A stretch of 12,618 bases of DNA from JBBRZF01 sp038236965. GTDB lineage: Bacteria > Acidobacteriota > Terriglobia > Terriglobales > Acidobacteriaceae. The notes under the pieces are model-generated. The model saw nothing but the letters and a program-made list of their open reading frames with translations, ran no database searches and had not been told where the DNA came from. The DNA lies in contig JBBRZF010000103.1 in assembly GCA_038236965.1 (NCBI GenBank), positions 1-12,618 on the forward strand, in the 5' to 3' direction. Made by a program: the position numbers and the translations under genes. Positions 7,110 through 12,618 of this stretch are shown in pieces (position 1 is the first letter of the stretch; each line of letters begins with the position of its first letter).

Positions 7110-7137
7110 GACGTCTGCCGTCTGACGTCTGCCGTCT
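7110..7137. repeat. 14-bp exact tandem duplication upstream of ffh
   Basis: GACGTCTGCCGTCT occurs twice in direct tandem, at 7110-7123 and 7124-7137, ending 55 nt before the ffh start codon. It lies just upstream of a weak extended -10-like sequence, TG-T-TATCCT at 7145-7153, for which no good -35 is seen. It could be regulatory or simply a slippage product. Confidence 0.85.
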
Positions 7138-7192
7138 GGTTTTCTGTTATCCTCATTTTTCGCACTATTTCCAGCTTTTCTCGAGAATTCCC

Positions 7193-8557
7193 ATGCAAAT
7201 GTTTGACACTCTTTCCGAAAAACTACAGCGAACTTTCAAGTCTCTTCGCGGCCAGGGCAAACTGACCGAGGAGAACATGAACGAGGCCCTGCGCGAGATC
7301 CGCATGGCCCTGCTCGAGGCCGACGTCAACTTCAAGGTCGTCAAGGAACTCGTCGATCACATCCGCGACAAGGCCCTCGGACAGGAAGTTCTCACCGCCC
7401 TCTCGCCCGCCGAGCAGGTCGTCAAGATCGTCCGCGACGAACTCATCGCCATCCTCGGCAACGACACCGCCAAGGTGAAATTCGCCTCGCAGCCGCCCAC
7501 CGTCATCCTCATGGCCGGACTGCAAGGCTCCGGCAAAACCACCACCTCCGGCAAACTTGCCGCCTGGCTGAAAAAGGGCGGACACCGCCCCATGCTCGTC
7601 TCCGTCGACGTCTATCGTCCGGCCGCGCGCGAACAGCTAAAGGTCGTCGCTAAAGCCATCGGCGCCCACCTCTACGAAGGCACGCTCCACGAAGCGAACA
7701 CCGAGAACGTCGAACGCCTCGCCAAGGAAGCCCGCCGCGAAGCCATCAACAACGGCTGCGACATCCTCATCGTCGATACCGCCGGACGCCTTCACATTGA
7801 CGAACTGTTGATGGAAGAGATGCAGGTGCTCAAGCGCCTGCTCAATCCGCAGGAAATCCTCTTCGTCGCCGACGCAATGACCGGCCAGGACGCCGTAAAG
7901 TCCGCCGACGAGTTCCACAAAAAGCTCACCATCACCGGCGTAGTCCTCACCAAGATGGACGGCGACGCCCGAGGCGGCGCGGCCCTCTCCATCCGCAACG
8001 TCACCGGACAGCCCATCAAGTTCATCGGCATCGGTGAAAAATACGACGCCTTCGAACTCTTCCATCCCGACCGCATCGTCGGACGCATCCTCGGCATGGG
8101 CGACATCCTCTCGCTCATCGAACGCGCCGAAGAAACCATCGATAAAAAGAAGTCGGAAGCCTTCGCCAACAAAGCGCTCTCCGGCGACGGATTCTCCCTC
8201 GAAGATTTCCGCGATCAACTTCGCCAGGTTAAAAAATTAGGCTCGCTGCAATCCATCATCGGAATGCTTCCGAAGATTGGCCCGTTCGCGCAGATGCAAG
8301 GCGTAGCCGACAAAGTTGACGAGAAAGAAATCAATCGCGTCGAAGCCATCATCAACTCGATGACGATGTATGAGCGTGAGCATCACGAATCCATCAACGG
8401 CTCCCGCCGCAAGCGCATCGCCCGCGGCTCCGGCACCAGCGTGCAGGAAGTAAACCAACTCCTGCGCCAATACGCGCAAATGCGCAAGATGTTCAAATCC
8501 ATGTCCAAACCCAGCTTCGCCAAACGCCTGGCCGGAATGAAAATGCCGGGGATGTAG
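7193..8557 (+). CDS. ffh: Signal recognition particle protein Ffh (SRP54 GTPase)
   Basis: Protein subunit of the signal recognition particle. It binds SRP RNA and signal sequences emerging from ribosomes and docks with FtsY to deliver membrane proteins to the translocon. The 454 residues contain the N domain (about 1-95), the G domain and the C-terminal methionine-rich M domain (about 305-454). G-domain motifs are GLQGSGKTT (109-117), DVYRPAA (139-145), DTAGR (195-199) and TKMD (253-256). The SRP-RNA-binding motif SRRKRIARGSGT is at 404-415, and Met-rich stretches include MRKMFKSMSKP and MKMPGM. Length is normal. The ATG at 7193 has a weak GAGA 6 nt upstream; the ATG at 7199 would give the more common MFDTLSE start. 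The upstream spacer holds the two-hairpin element and a 14-bp duplication. The stop codon lies inside the first unit of a 39-40-nt tandem repeat. Confidence 0.98.
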   Translation: MQMFDTLSEKLQRTFKSLRGQGKLTEENMNEALREIRMALLEADVNFKVVKELVDHIRDKALGQEVLTALSPAEQVVKIVRDELIAILGNDTAKVKFASQPPTVILMAGLQGSGKTTTSGKLAAWLKKGGHRPMLVSVDVYRPAAREQLKVVAKAIGAHLYEGTLHEANTENVERLAKEARREAINNGCDILIVDTAGRLHIDELLMEEMQVLKRLLNPQEILFVADAMTGQDAVKSADEFHKKLTITGVVLTKMDGDARGGAALSIRNVTGQPIKFIGIGEKYDAFELFHPDRIVGRILGMGDILSLIERAEETIDKKKSEAFANKALSGDGFSLEDFRDQLRQVKKLGSLQSIIGMLPKIGPFAQMQGVADKVDEKEINRVEAIINSMTMYEREHHESINGSRRKRIARGSGTSVQEVNQLLRQYAQMRKMFKSMSKPSFAKRLAGMKMPGM

Positions 8558-8667
8558 TACTTGCCGGATGTCAGTTGCCAATTCCCCGGGATGTAGTAGT
8601 TGCCGGATGTCAGTTGCCAGTTCCCCGGGGTTGTAGTAGTTGCCGGATGTCAGTTGCCAGTTCCCAG
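8554..8667. repeat. 39-40-nt tandem repeat, about three units, starting at the ffh stop codon
   Basis: Units start at 8554, 8593 and 8633, each built as GTAGTA(C/G)TTGCCGGATG, then TCAGTTGCCA(A/G)TTCCC. The third unit is incomplete. The first unit contains the ffh stop codon TAG (8555-8557), and the last ffh codons (CCGGGGATG) resemble the CCCCGGGATG that closes unit 1, so the gene end seems to have been part of the duplicated unit. The 39-nt first unit keeps frame, giving a second in-frame ATG-TAG at 8591-8596. There are no CRISPR-like unique spacers. Confidence 0.9.
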
Positions 8668-8674
8668 TTAAGAC

Positions 8675-8702
8675 AAAAAGGCCGCGCTCCTATGCGCGGC
8701 CT
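8675..8702 (-). terminator. Rho-independent terminator of the glgP transcript
   Basis: Perfect 9-bp stem, AGGCCGCGC (8679-8687) with GCGCGGCCT (8694-8702), and a 6-nt loop. Read on the minus strand it is followed by five T (complement of 8675-8679), the pattern of an intrinsic terminator about 140 nt beyond the glgP stop. On the plus strand no T-run follows, so stopping of ffh transcripts would be weaker. Confidence 0.85.
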
Positions 8703-8741
8703 AGCTCTTGCTCGCCTCATCCCTTCCGCCACATCCACTCC

Positions 8742-8777
8742 GTCATCTCGACCGAAGCGAAGCGTAGCGGAGAGACC
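8742..8777. repeat. Putative dispersed repeat (ISTEAKRSGE-type intergenic element)
   Basis: The stretch GTCATCTCGACCGAAGCGAA followed by GCGTAGCGGAGAGACC has TCTC (8746-8749) facing GAGA (8770-8773) around an AAGCG-rich centre. From memory, near-identical text recurs in intergenic regions of acidobacterial and other soil-bacterial genomes, where it is often mis-annotated as short ORFs reading ISTEAKRSGE. Only one copy is in this window, so the call rests on recall, not on repetition seen here. Confidence 0.5.
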
Positions 8778-8834
8778 TTTTTGTTTTGCTTTTGCTTTTT
8801 GCCTTTGACTTCAATAACTCAATGACTCCATAAC

Positions 8835-8852
8835 TCAATCCCCTCAATCCCC
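8835..8852 (-). repeat. 9-bp in-frame tandem duplication containing the glgP stop codon
   Basis: On the minus strand GGGGATTGA occurs twice in direct tandem (8852-8844 and 8843-8835). The first copy ends with the glgP stop TGA and the second gives another in-frame TGA. Related words (ATTGAGTTA, TTGAGTTATTGA) continue to about 8810. Confidence 0.88.
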
Positions 8853-11420
8853 CGACGTCTCGATTCCCTCTCCACGGCCCTTCCCTATCTCCAGCGGATA
8901 CAGCATGCAGATACGCTCCGGGTCATACGACTTGATATCCCAAATCTCCCGCGCATATTCGCGAATCGTTCTATCGCTGGAGAACTTCGGACTCCGAGCC
9001 GTATTCAGGATCGCTTTGCGCAACCACGTCTTCCGGTCGAGGAATTCCGTATCGATCTCTTCATTGATCTCGATGTACGCCGGCAGGTCCGCAAGATGGA
9101 AATACCTGTCTCCGCGATTCACCAACTCATCGAATATCCACCGGAACAGTCCCGGCTCTTGCGGAGAGAATCTGTCGCTCGCCAGGCTGTCCATCACGCG
9201 CCGAACTTGGTCGTCGCGCTCATACTGCTCTCGCGGATTGTAGAGATTGTTCTTCTGCATGATGCCAATCTCCTCCGCCCTCAATCCAAAGATGTAGATA
9301 TTCTCTTCCCCGACTTCTTCCATGATCTCGATATTGGCGCCGTCATAGGTTGCCACCGTCAGCGCGCCATTCATCGTCAGCTTCATGTTGCCGGTGCCGC
9401 TGGCTTCCATGCCCGCAGTAGAAATCTGCTCGCTCAAATCCGCCGCCGGAATGATCGCCTCCGCCAGCGACACCCGGTAATCCGGCAGGAACGCGATCTT
9501 CAAACGTCCTTCCACGCGCGGATCGTTGTTCACCACATCGGCCACGCTATGGATCAGTTTGATGATCTGCTTCGCCGCCCAGTATCCCGGCGCGGCCTTG
9601 CCCGCGAACACCACCGTGCGCGCCGCTGTCAGCGGTTTGCCGTCGTCCACCATGCGTATGTAGTCATGTATCACGCGCAGCACGTTCAGCAACTGACGCT
9701 TGTATTCATGTATGCGTTTGATCTGCACATCGAACATCGAATCCGGGTCCGCAACCACGCCCGTCTGTTCGTAGATGATGCGCGCCAGTTTCAATTTGTT
9801 CTGACGCTTCACCTCACCGAACTGCCGCTGGAATTCCGCGTCCTCCGCGTATTCTTCCAGCCTGCGCAACTGCTCCAGGTCGCATATCCACTCTTCGCCA
9901 ATGGTCTTGCAGAGCAAACGCGCCAGCGGAGGATTCGCCTTCATCAGCCAGCGTCGCGGAGCCACGCCATTCGTCTTGTTGCTGAATTTATCCGGCCACA
10001 ACCGCACCAGTTCCGGCACCAGCGTCGTCTTGATCAATTCGCTATGCAGTTGTGAGACGCCGTTCACCGCGTGCGATCCCACCATCGCCAGGTGGGCCAT
10101 GCGCACGTTCTTCTCATGACCTTCTTCGATGATCGACATCCGCCGCAACTTCTCCGCATCCACCCACGAATACGCCGTCAGCCCCTTCAGAAACTTGTCA
10201 TTGATCCCGTAGATGATCTGCATGTGACGCGGAAGCACGTGCTCCATCAGCGAAACATTCCATCGTTCCAGCGCCTCCGGCAGCAGCGTGTGATTCGTAT
10301 ACGCAAGCGTTTTTCGCGTGATGTCCCAAGCATGTTCCCACTCGTACTTATGGTCATCGATCAGGATGCGCATCAACTCGGAAACTGCCAGCGCCGGATG
10401 CGTATCGTTCATCTGGATCGCGATTTTTTCCGGGAACGCTTCGAAGTCTTTATGCGTCGCCAGGTACTTGCGCACGATGTCGCCCATCGCGCATGCGACC
10501 AGAAAATATTCCTGCACCAGTCGCAGCTCTTTGCCCGACACCGCCGAGTCCGACGGATACAGCACGCGCGAGATATTTTCCGACGCGATCTTCTGTTCCA
10601 CTGCGCGGATGTAATCGCCGCGATTAAAAATCTCTATATCGAAATCTTCCGACGAGCGCGCCGAGAACAGCCGCAGATAATTTACCGTCGTGCCGTTATA
10701 TCCGGCCACTGGCATGTCGCTTGGCACGCCGACCACAACTTTGTAATCCAGCCATTCCTGCCTGTAGCTCTCCACCGCGTCGCGCGCATGTTCCGTGCGA
10801 CCGTACAGCGGGATCACGATCGCCTGTTCCGGACGCTGTATCTGGAACGGTGTTCCCTTCGCTTTCCACTGGTCAGGTTTTTCCCTCTGGAAGCCGGCAA
10901 AGATTTCCTGCTTGAACAATCCGTACTCGTAATCGATACCGTATCCATAACCCGGCATGCCCAGCGTCGCCAGCGATTCCAAAAAGCACGCCGCCAGTCT
11001 TCCCAGTCCGCCATTGCCAAGTCCCGCGTCTGGCTCGGCGTCCAACACGTCGTCCAGTTTCACGTTCATGCCCGCCAGCACTTCTCTCGTCAACTCCGTC
11101 AGCCGCAGATTGCTCAGCGTATCGCCCAGCAATCGGCCCATCAGGAATTCCATCGAGAGATAGTAGAGCCGTTTGGCATCCACTTTTTCGTAGCGATGCT
11201 CGGTGTCCAGCATGTGGTCCACCAATTGGTCGCGCGCCGCCAGACCAACGGGCAGCAGCAGTTCCGCGGCAGTCAGATTGCTTTCATCGCGAACAAGCGT
11301 GTAGCGCACGTGTCCAAGAATGGCTTCGCGGAGCAATTCAGCAGGCCTAAGCTGGTTAAGTAAATTGGGGACTGACATAATTCTGTATTGGCCTGCCTGT
11401 GTGGGGATCTCTTTCCGCAT
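8844..11420 (-). CDS. glgP: Glycogen/starch/maltodextrin phosphorylase
   Basis: Cytoplasmic PLP-dependent GT35 phosphorylase that releases glucose 1-phosphate from the non-reducing ends of glycogen or maltodextrins. The protein (858 residues from the chosen start) shows the family core: YYLSMEFLMGR (86-96), LGNGGLGRLAACFLES (134-149), NKTNGVAPRRW (481-491) and the cofactor motif EASGTGNMK (672-680) with Schiff-base Lys680. Then comes NGALTVATYDGANIE. Length is normal for the E. coli GlgP type, not the short archaeal/thermophile type. Three in-frame ATGs are possible. The one at 11418-11420 has TAGGAA just upstream and is preferred. The first (11460-11462) has no ribosome site; the third (11376-11378) starts MSVPNLLNQL with no clear site. 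It stands alone, convergent with ffh; no other glycogen gene is in the window. A terminator lies about 140 nt downstream. Confidence 0.97.
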   Translation of the reverse strand: MRKEIPTQAGQYRIMSVPNLLNQLRPAELLREAILGHVRYTLVRDESNLTAAELLLPVGLAARDQLVDHMLDTEHRYEKVDAKRLYYLSMEFLMGRLLGDTLSNLRLTELTREVLAGMNVKLDDVLDAEPDAGLGNGGLGRLAACFLESLATLGMPGYGYGIDYEYGLFKQEIFAGFQREKPDQWKAKGTPFQIQRPEQAIVIPLYGRTEHARDAVESYRQEWLDYKVVVGVPSDMPVAGYNGTTVNYLRLFSARSSEDFDIEIFNRGDYIRAVEQKIASENISRVLYPSDSAVSGKELRLVQEYFLVACAMGDIVRKYLATHKDFEAFPEKIAIQMNDTHPALAVSELMRILIDDHKYEWEHAWDITRKTLAYTNHTLLPEALERWNVSLMEHVLPRHMQIIYGINDKFLKGLTAYSWVDAEKLRRMSIIEEGHEKNVRMAHLAMVGSHAVNGVSQLHSELIKTTLVPELVRLWPDKFSNKTNGVAPRRWLMKANPPLARLLCKTIGEEWICDLEQLRRLEEYAEDAEFQRQFGEVKRQNKLKLARIIYEQTGVVADPDSMFDVQIKRIHEYKRQLLNVLRVIHDYIRMVDDGKPLTAARTVVFAGKAAPGYWAAKQIIKLIHSVADVVNNDPRVEGRLKIAFLPDYRVSLAEAIIPAADLSEQISTAGMEASGTGNMKLTMNGALTVATYDGANIEIMEEVGEENIYIFGLRAEEIGIMQKNNLYNPREQYERDDQVRRVMDSLASDRFSPQEPGLFRWIFDELVNRGDRYFHLADLPAYIEINEEIDTEFLDRKTWLRKAILNTARSPKFSSDRTIREYAREIWDIKSYDPERICMLYPLEIGKGRGEGIETSGD

Positions 11421-11562
11421 CGTTCCTACGCGAAAAAAATTACTGTGTCCACCCCTGGGCATCGAAATTGCCGACTGACTGCGCCTATTGTATCCGAATG
11501 CCTACGCTTGTCATGGCGCCTCCATCATGCTGACAAGCGCGTAAATCCAAGATTCCCTTGTA

Positions 11563-11595
11563 TAGCAGAACGCATAGCAGAAACGTCTAGCAGAA
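11563..11595. repeat. Three iterated TAGCAGAA words, 12-13 bp apart
   Basis: TAGCAGAA occurs at 11563-11570, 11575-11582 and 11588-11595, a spacing near one helical turn plus two bases. It lies about 140-175 bp upstream of the glgP start. It could be a protein-binding array or a decayed 12-mer tandem repeat like others in this window. Confidence 0.6.
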
Positions 11596-11963
11596 ACCAC
11601 TCGCCTCAACGATGCGGTACTCACCTGAATTCATCGGCATTTAACCGTAATCCTTGCGCGCCATGTTTCAATCCTCCTCGCAGGGCCCGGCACTCTGGAA
11701 TCGCCCCCCTCTTCTGTCCGTTTCGGGTAATTACTTCTTAGTAACCATTGTTGCTGAAATAGGGGTTCTCCCCGAGATACCTTTTTTGCTCTTGTCAACC
11801 ACACTAAAGAGGGGCTCTACTGCAGCGAACTCGGTGCAAACAAACGAGATTTCTGTGGTTTTCTCCTTTTTCAGAGTTGCCGAACGTGTTCTAATCAATG
11901 TGCGAATCCTTTTAGAAATTTCACCGTTTCCCAAGCTTCGCACACTTGTTTTTTGAGTCCGTC

Positions 11964-11985
11964 CATCCAGTGAAATCGCTGGATG
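11964..11985 (+). promoter_or_regulatory. Leader hairpin 1 upstream of the Oar-like receptor gene
   Basis: CATCCAG (11964-11970) pairs perfectly with CTGGATG (11979-11985). A T-G wobble and a G-C pair extend the stem inward to nine pairs around the loop AAAT. No T-run follows, so it is not a terminator. It lies about 95 nt before the receptor start and may be an operator or a structured part of the 5' untranslated region. Confidence 0.5.
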
Positions 11986-12030
11986 AAAGTTACATTCCTT
12001 AAGAACGGCAAACTGTTGAGCGATGGTCTG

Positions 12031-12053
12031 CGCGCGTGTGCAGGGCACGCGCG
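12031..12053 (+). promoter_or_regulatory. Leader hairpin 2 next to the receptor ribosome binding site
   Basis: CGCGCGTG (12031-12038) pairs perfectly with CACGCGCG (12046-12053) around a 7-nt loop TGCAGGG. This is a very stable GC-rich stem ending 15 nt before the AGGAG ribosome site at 12069-12073. If transcribed, it could influence translation start or mRNA stability. Confidence 0.5.
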
Positions 12054-12081
12054 ATGTAAGGAAACTTCAGGAGAGCGACAA

Positions 12082-12618
12082 ATGAATAACTTCAGCAGTA
12101 AAAGCCTCATGCGACTGTTATTGGTTGTGCTTGTTTGCATGACCATGACTTTAGTCGCCGTGGCACAGTCCACCACCGACGGTGCGATTAGCGGCACAGT
12201 CGCGGACGTTCAAGGCGCGGTTGTGCCTAACGCTTCCGTTACCGTACGCAACATCGGAACCAACGCACAACAGACCGTAACCACGGATGGATCGGGATAC
12301 TTCCACGTCCTCCACTTACAGCCCGCCGCTTATGAAGTCACGGCTGGCCAAAAAGGTTTCGCATCTTTCAAAGCTACCAATGTGGTCGTCAATGTTGGTT
12401 CGACGACCGAACTGTCACCCCGCTTGAGCCCCGCGGGCTCAGCAGAAGTAGTCGAAGTCGTCGGACAGACACCGCAGATCAACACTACGTCCGCAGAATT
12501 CGCGACGGGCGTGGATGAAACCCAGATCAAGAACCTGCCTATCAACGGCGGTCGCTGGTCTAACTTCGTTCTCCTTACCCCGGCAGTCGTTAGCGATTCC
12601 AACGGATTCGGACTCGTC
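12082..12618 (+). CDS. Oar-like TonB-dependent receptor with N-terminal carboxypeptidase-regulatory-like domain (partial)
   Basis: Outer-membrane protein; only the first 179 residues lie in the window and the frame stays open at the right edge. Residues 1-28 form a signal peptide: Lys/Arg near the start, hydrophobic core LLLVVLVCMTMTLV, cleavage likely after AVA28 before Gln29. Residues about 34-115 match a carboxypeptidase-regulatory-like beta-sandwich (GAISGTVADVQGAVVPNASV, then TDGSGYFHVLHLQPAAYEV, GFASF). From about 118 (SAEVVEVVGQTPQINT, then QIKNLPINGGRWSNFVLLTP) the plug region begins. This order is typical of the large Oar/TonB-dependent receptor group of Acidobacteriota, usually over 1000 residues, thought to handle polysaccharides or other large ligands; the ligand here cannot be predicted. 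The ATG at 12082 has AGGAG (12069-12073) 8 nt upstream. A long leader with two hairpins precedes it. Confidence 0.92.
   Translation, partial: MNNFSSKSLMRLLLVVLVCMTMTLVAVAQSTTDGAISGTVADVQGAVVPNASVTVRNIGTNAQQTVTTDGSGYFHVLHLQPAAYEVTAGQKGFASFKATNVVVNVGSTTELSPRLSPAGSAEVVEVVGQTPQINTTSAEFATGVDETQIKNLPINGGRWSNFVLLTPAVVSDSNGFGLV

Larger units (their letters stand above)
11421..12081. other. Long intergenic region between divergent glgP and the Oar-like receptor gene
   Basis: About 660 bases without a supported gene; it must hold the promoters of both divergent genes. Short open frames on both strands (for example 11654-11956 plus, 11731-12048 minus) show no motif, ribosome site or protein-like composition. 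The centre (about 11720-11960) is more AT-rich than the coding DNA. Items seen: three TAGCAGAA words at 11563-11595 and two hairpins at 11964-11985 and 12031-12053. I could not place either promoter with confidence. Confidence 0.6.

Noticed and set aside
6921..7265. Forward 114-aa frame and reverse EQGQ-repeat frame over the 12-mer array
   Set aside because: Peptides are products of the tandem repeat. The shared GSGRLV(R)(A/T)GEQRSP string with the frame at 1629 comes from the 49-bp DNA element, not from homologous proteins.
7637..8218. 193-aa minus-strand frame inside ffh
   Set aside because: Antisense shadow with a strongly biased Gly/Val/Asp/Glu composition.
8554..8667. CRISPR array
   Set aside because: The units are directly tandem with no unique spacers; the same applies to the 12-mer array at 6961-7020.
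9096..11363. Long plus-strand frames antisense to glgP (9096-10055, 10071-11363)
   Set aside because: They mirror the glgP codon pattern, are rich in His/Arg/Gln and lack any motif, while glgP is unmistakable.
11731..12048. 105-aa minus-strand frame and 100-aa plus-strand frame (11654-11956) upstream of the receptor gene
   Set aside because: No ribosome site, no motif, no protein-like pattern; they lie in the AT-richer leader or promoter region.

Overview
The window looks like a chromosomal segment from an Acidobacteriota member (class Terriglobia or a close relative). The clues are a moderately GC-rich sequence and, at the right edge, the start of an Oar-type TonB-dependent receptor (signal peptide, carboxypeptidase-regulatory-like domain, plug). 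That family is greatly expanded in this phylum. Word-like, pyrimidine-rich intergenic repeats also fit. This taxonomic call is inference; there is no rRNA or other marker here.

Layout, left to right. 1-276: upstream region without a supported gene. 277-1596 (+): malic enzyme, followed by a strong hairpin terminator. 1671-1813: repeat-rich spacer. 1814-3187 (-) amidase and 3237-3809 (-) PmtA-like methyltransferase: probably one leftward operon. 4044-4850 (+): regulator with an XRE-type HTH and a LexA/S24-like fold. 4780-5172 (-): hypothetical protein overlapping the regulator tail to tail. 5370-5954 (+): membrane protein, probably truncated at its C-terminus. 5929-6921 (+): histone-deacetylase-family hydrolase, overlapping the previous gene by 26 nt. 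6922-7192: repeat-rich spacer. 7193-8557 (+): Ffh, the SRP GTPase. 8558-8843: tandem repeats and a leftward terminator. 8844-11420 (-): glycogen phosphorylase. 11421-12081: long non-coding stretch with iterated words and two hairpins. 12082 to the edge (+): Oar-like receptor, cut by the window.

The genes are a mix of central metabolism (malate to pyruvate, glycogen breakdown), membrane-protein targeting, and a few enzymes of unknown substrate. They do not form one pathway. I saw no defence system, prophage, transposase, tRNA, rRNA or CRISPR array.

The most unusual content is between genes. A 49-bp two-hairpin element occurs twice, 47 of 49 bases identical and about 5.3 kb apart, each time next to 12-mer pyrimidine-rich tandem repeats. 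At the 3' ends of ffh and glgP, in-frame tandem duplications include the stop codon itself.
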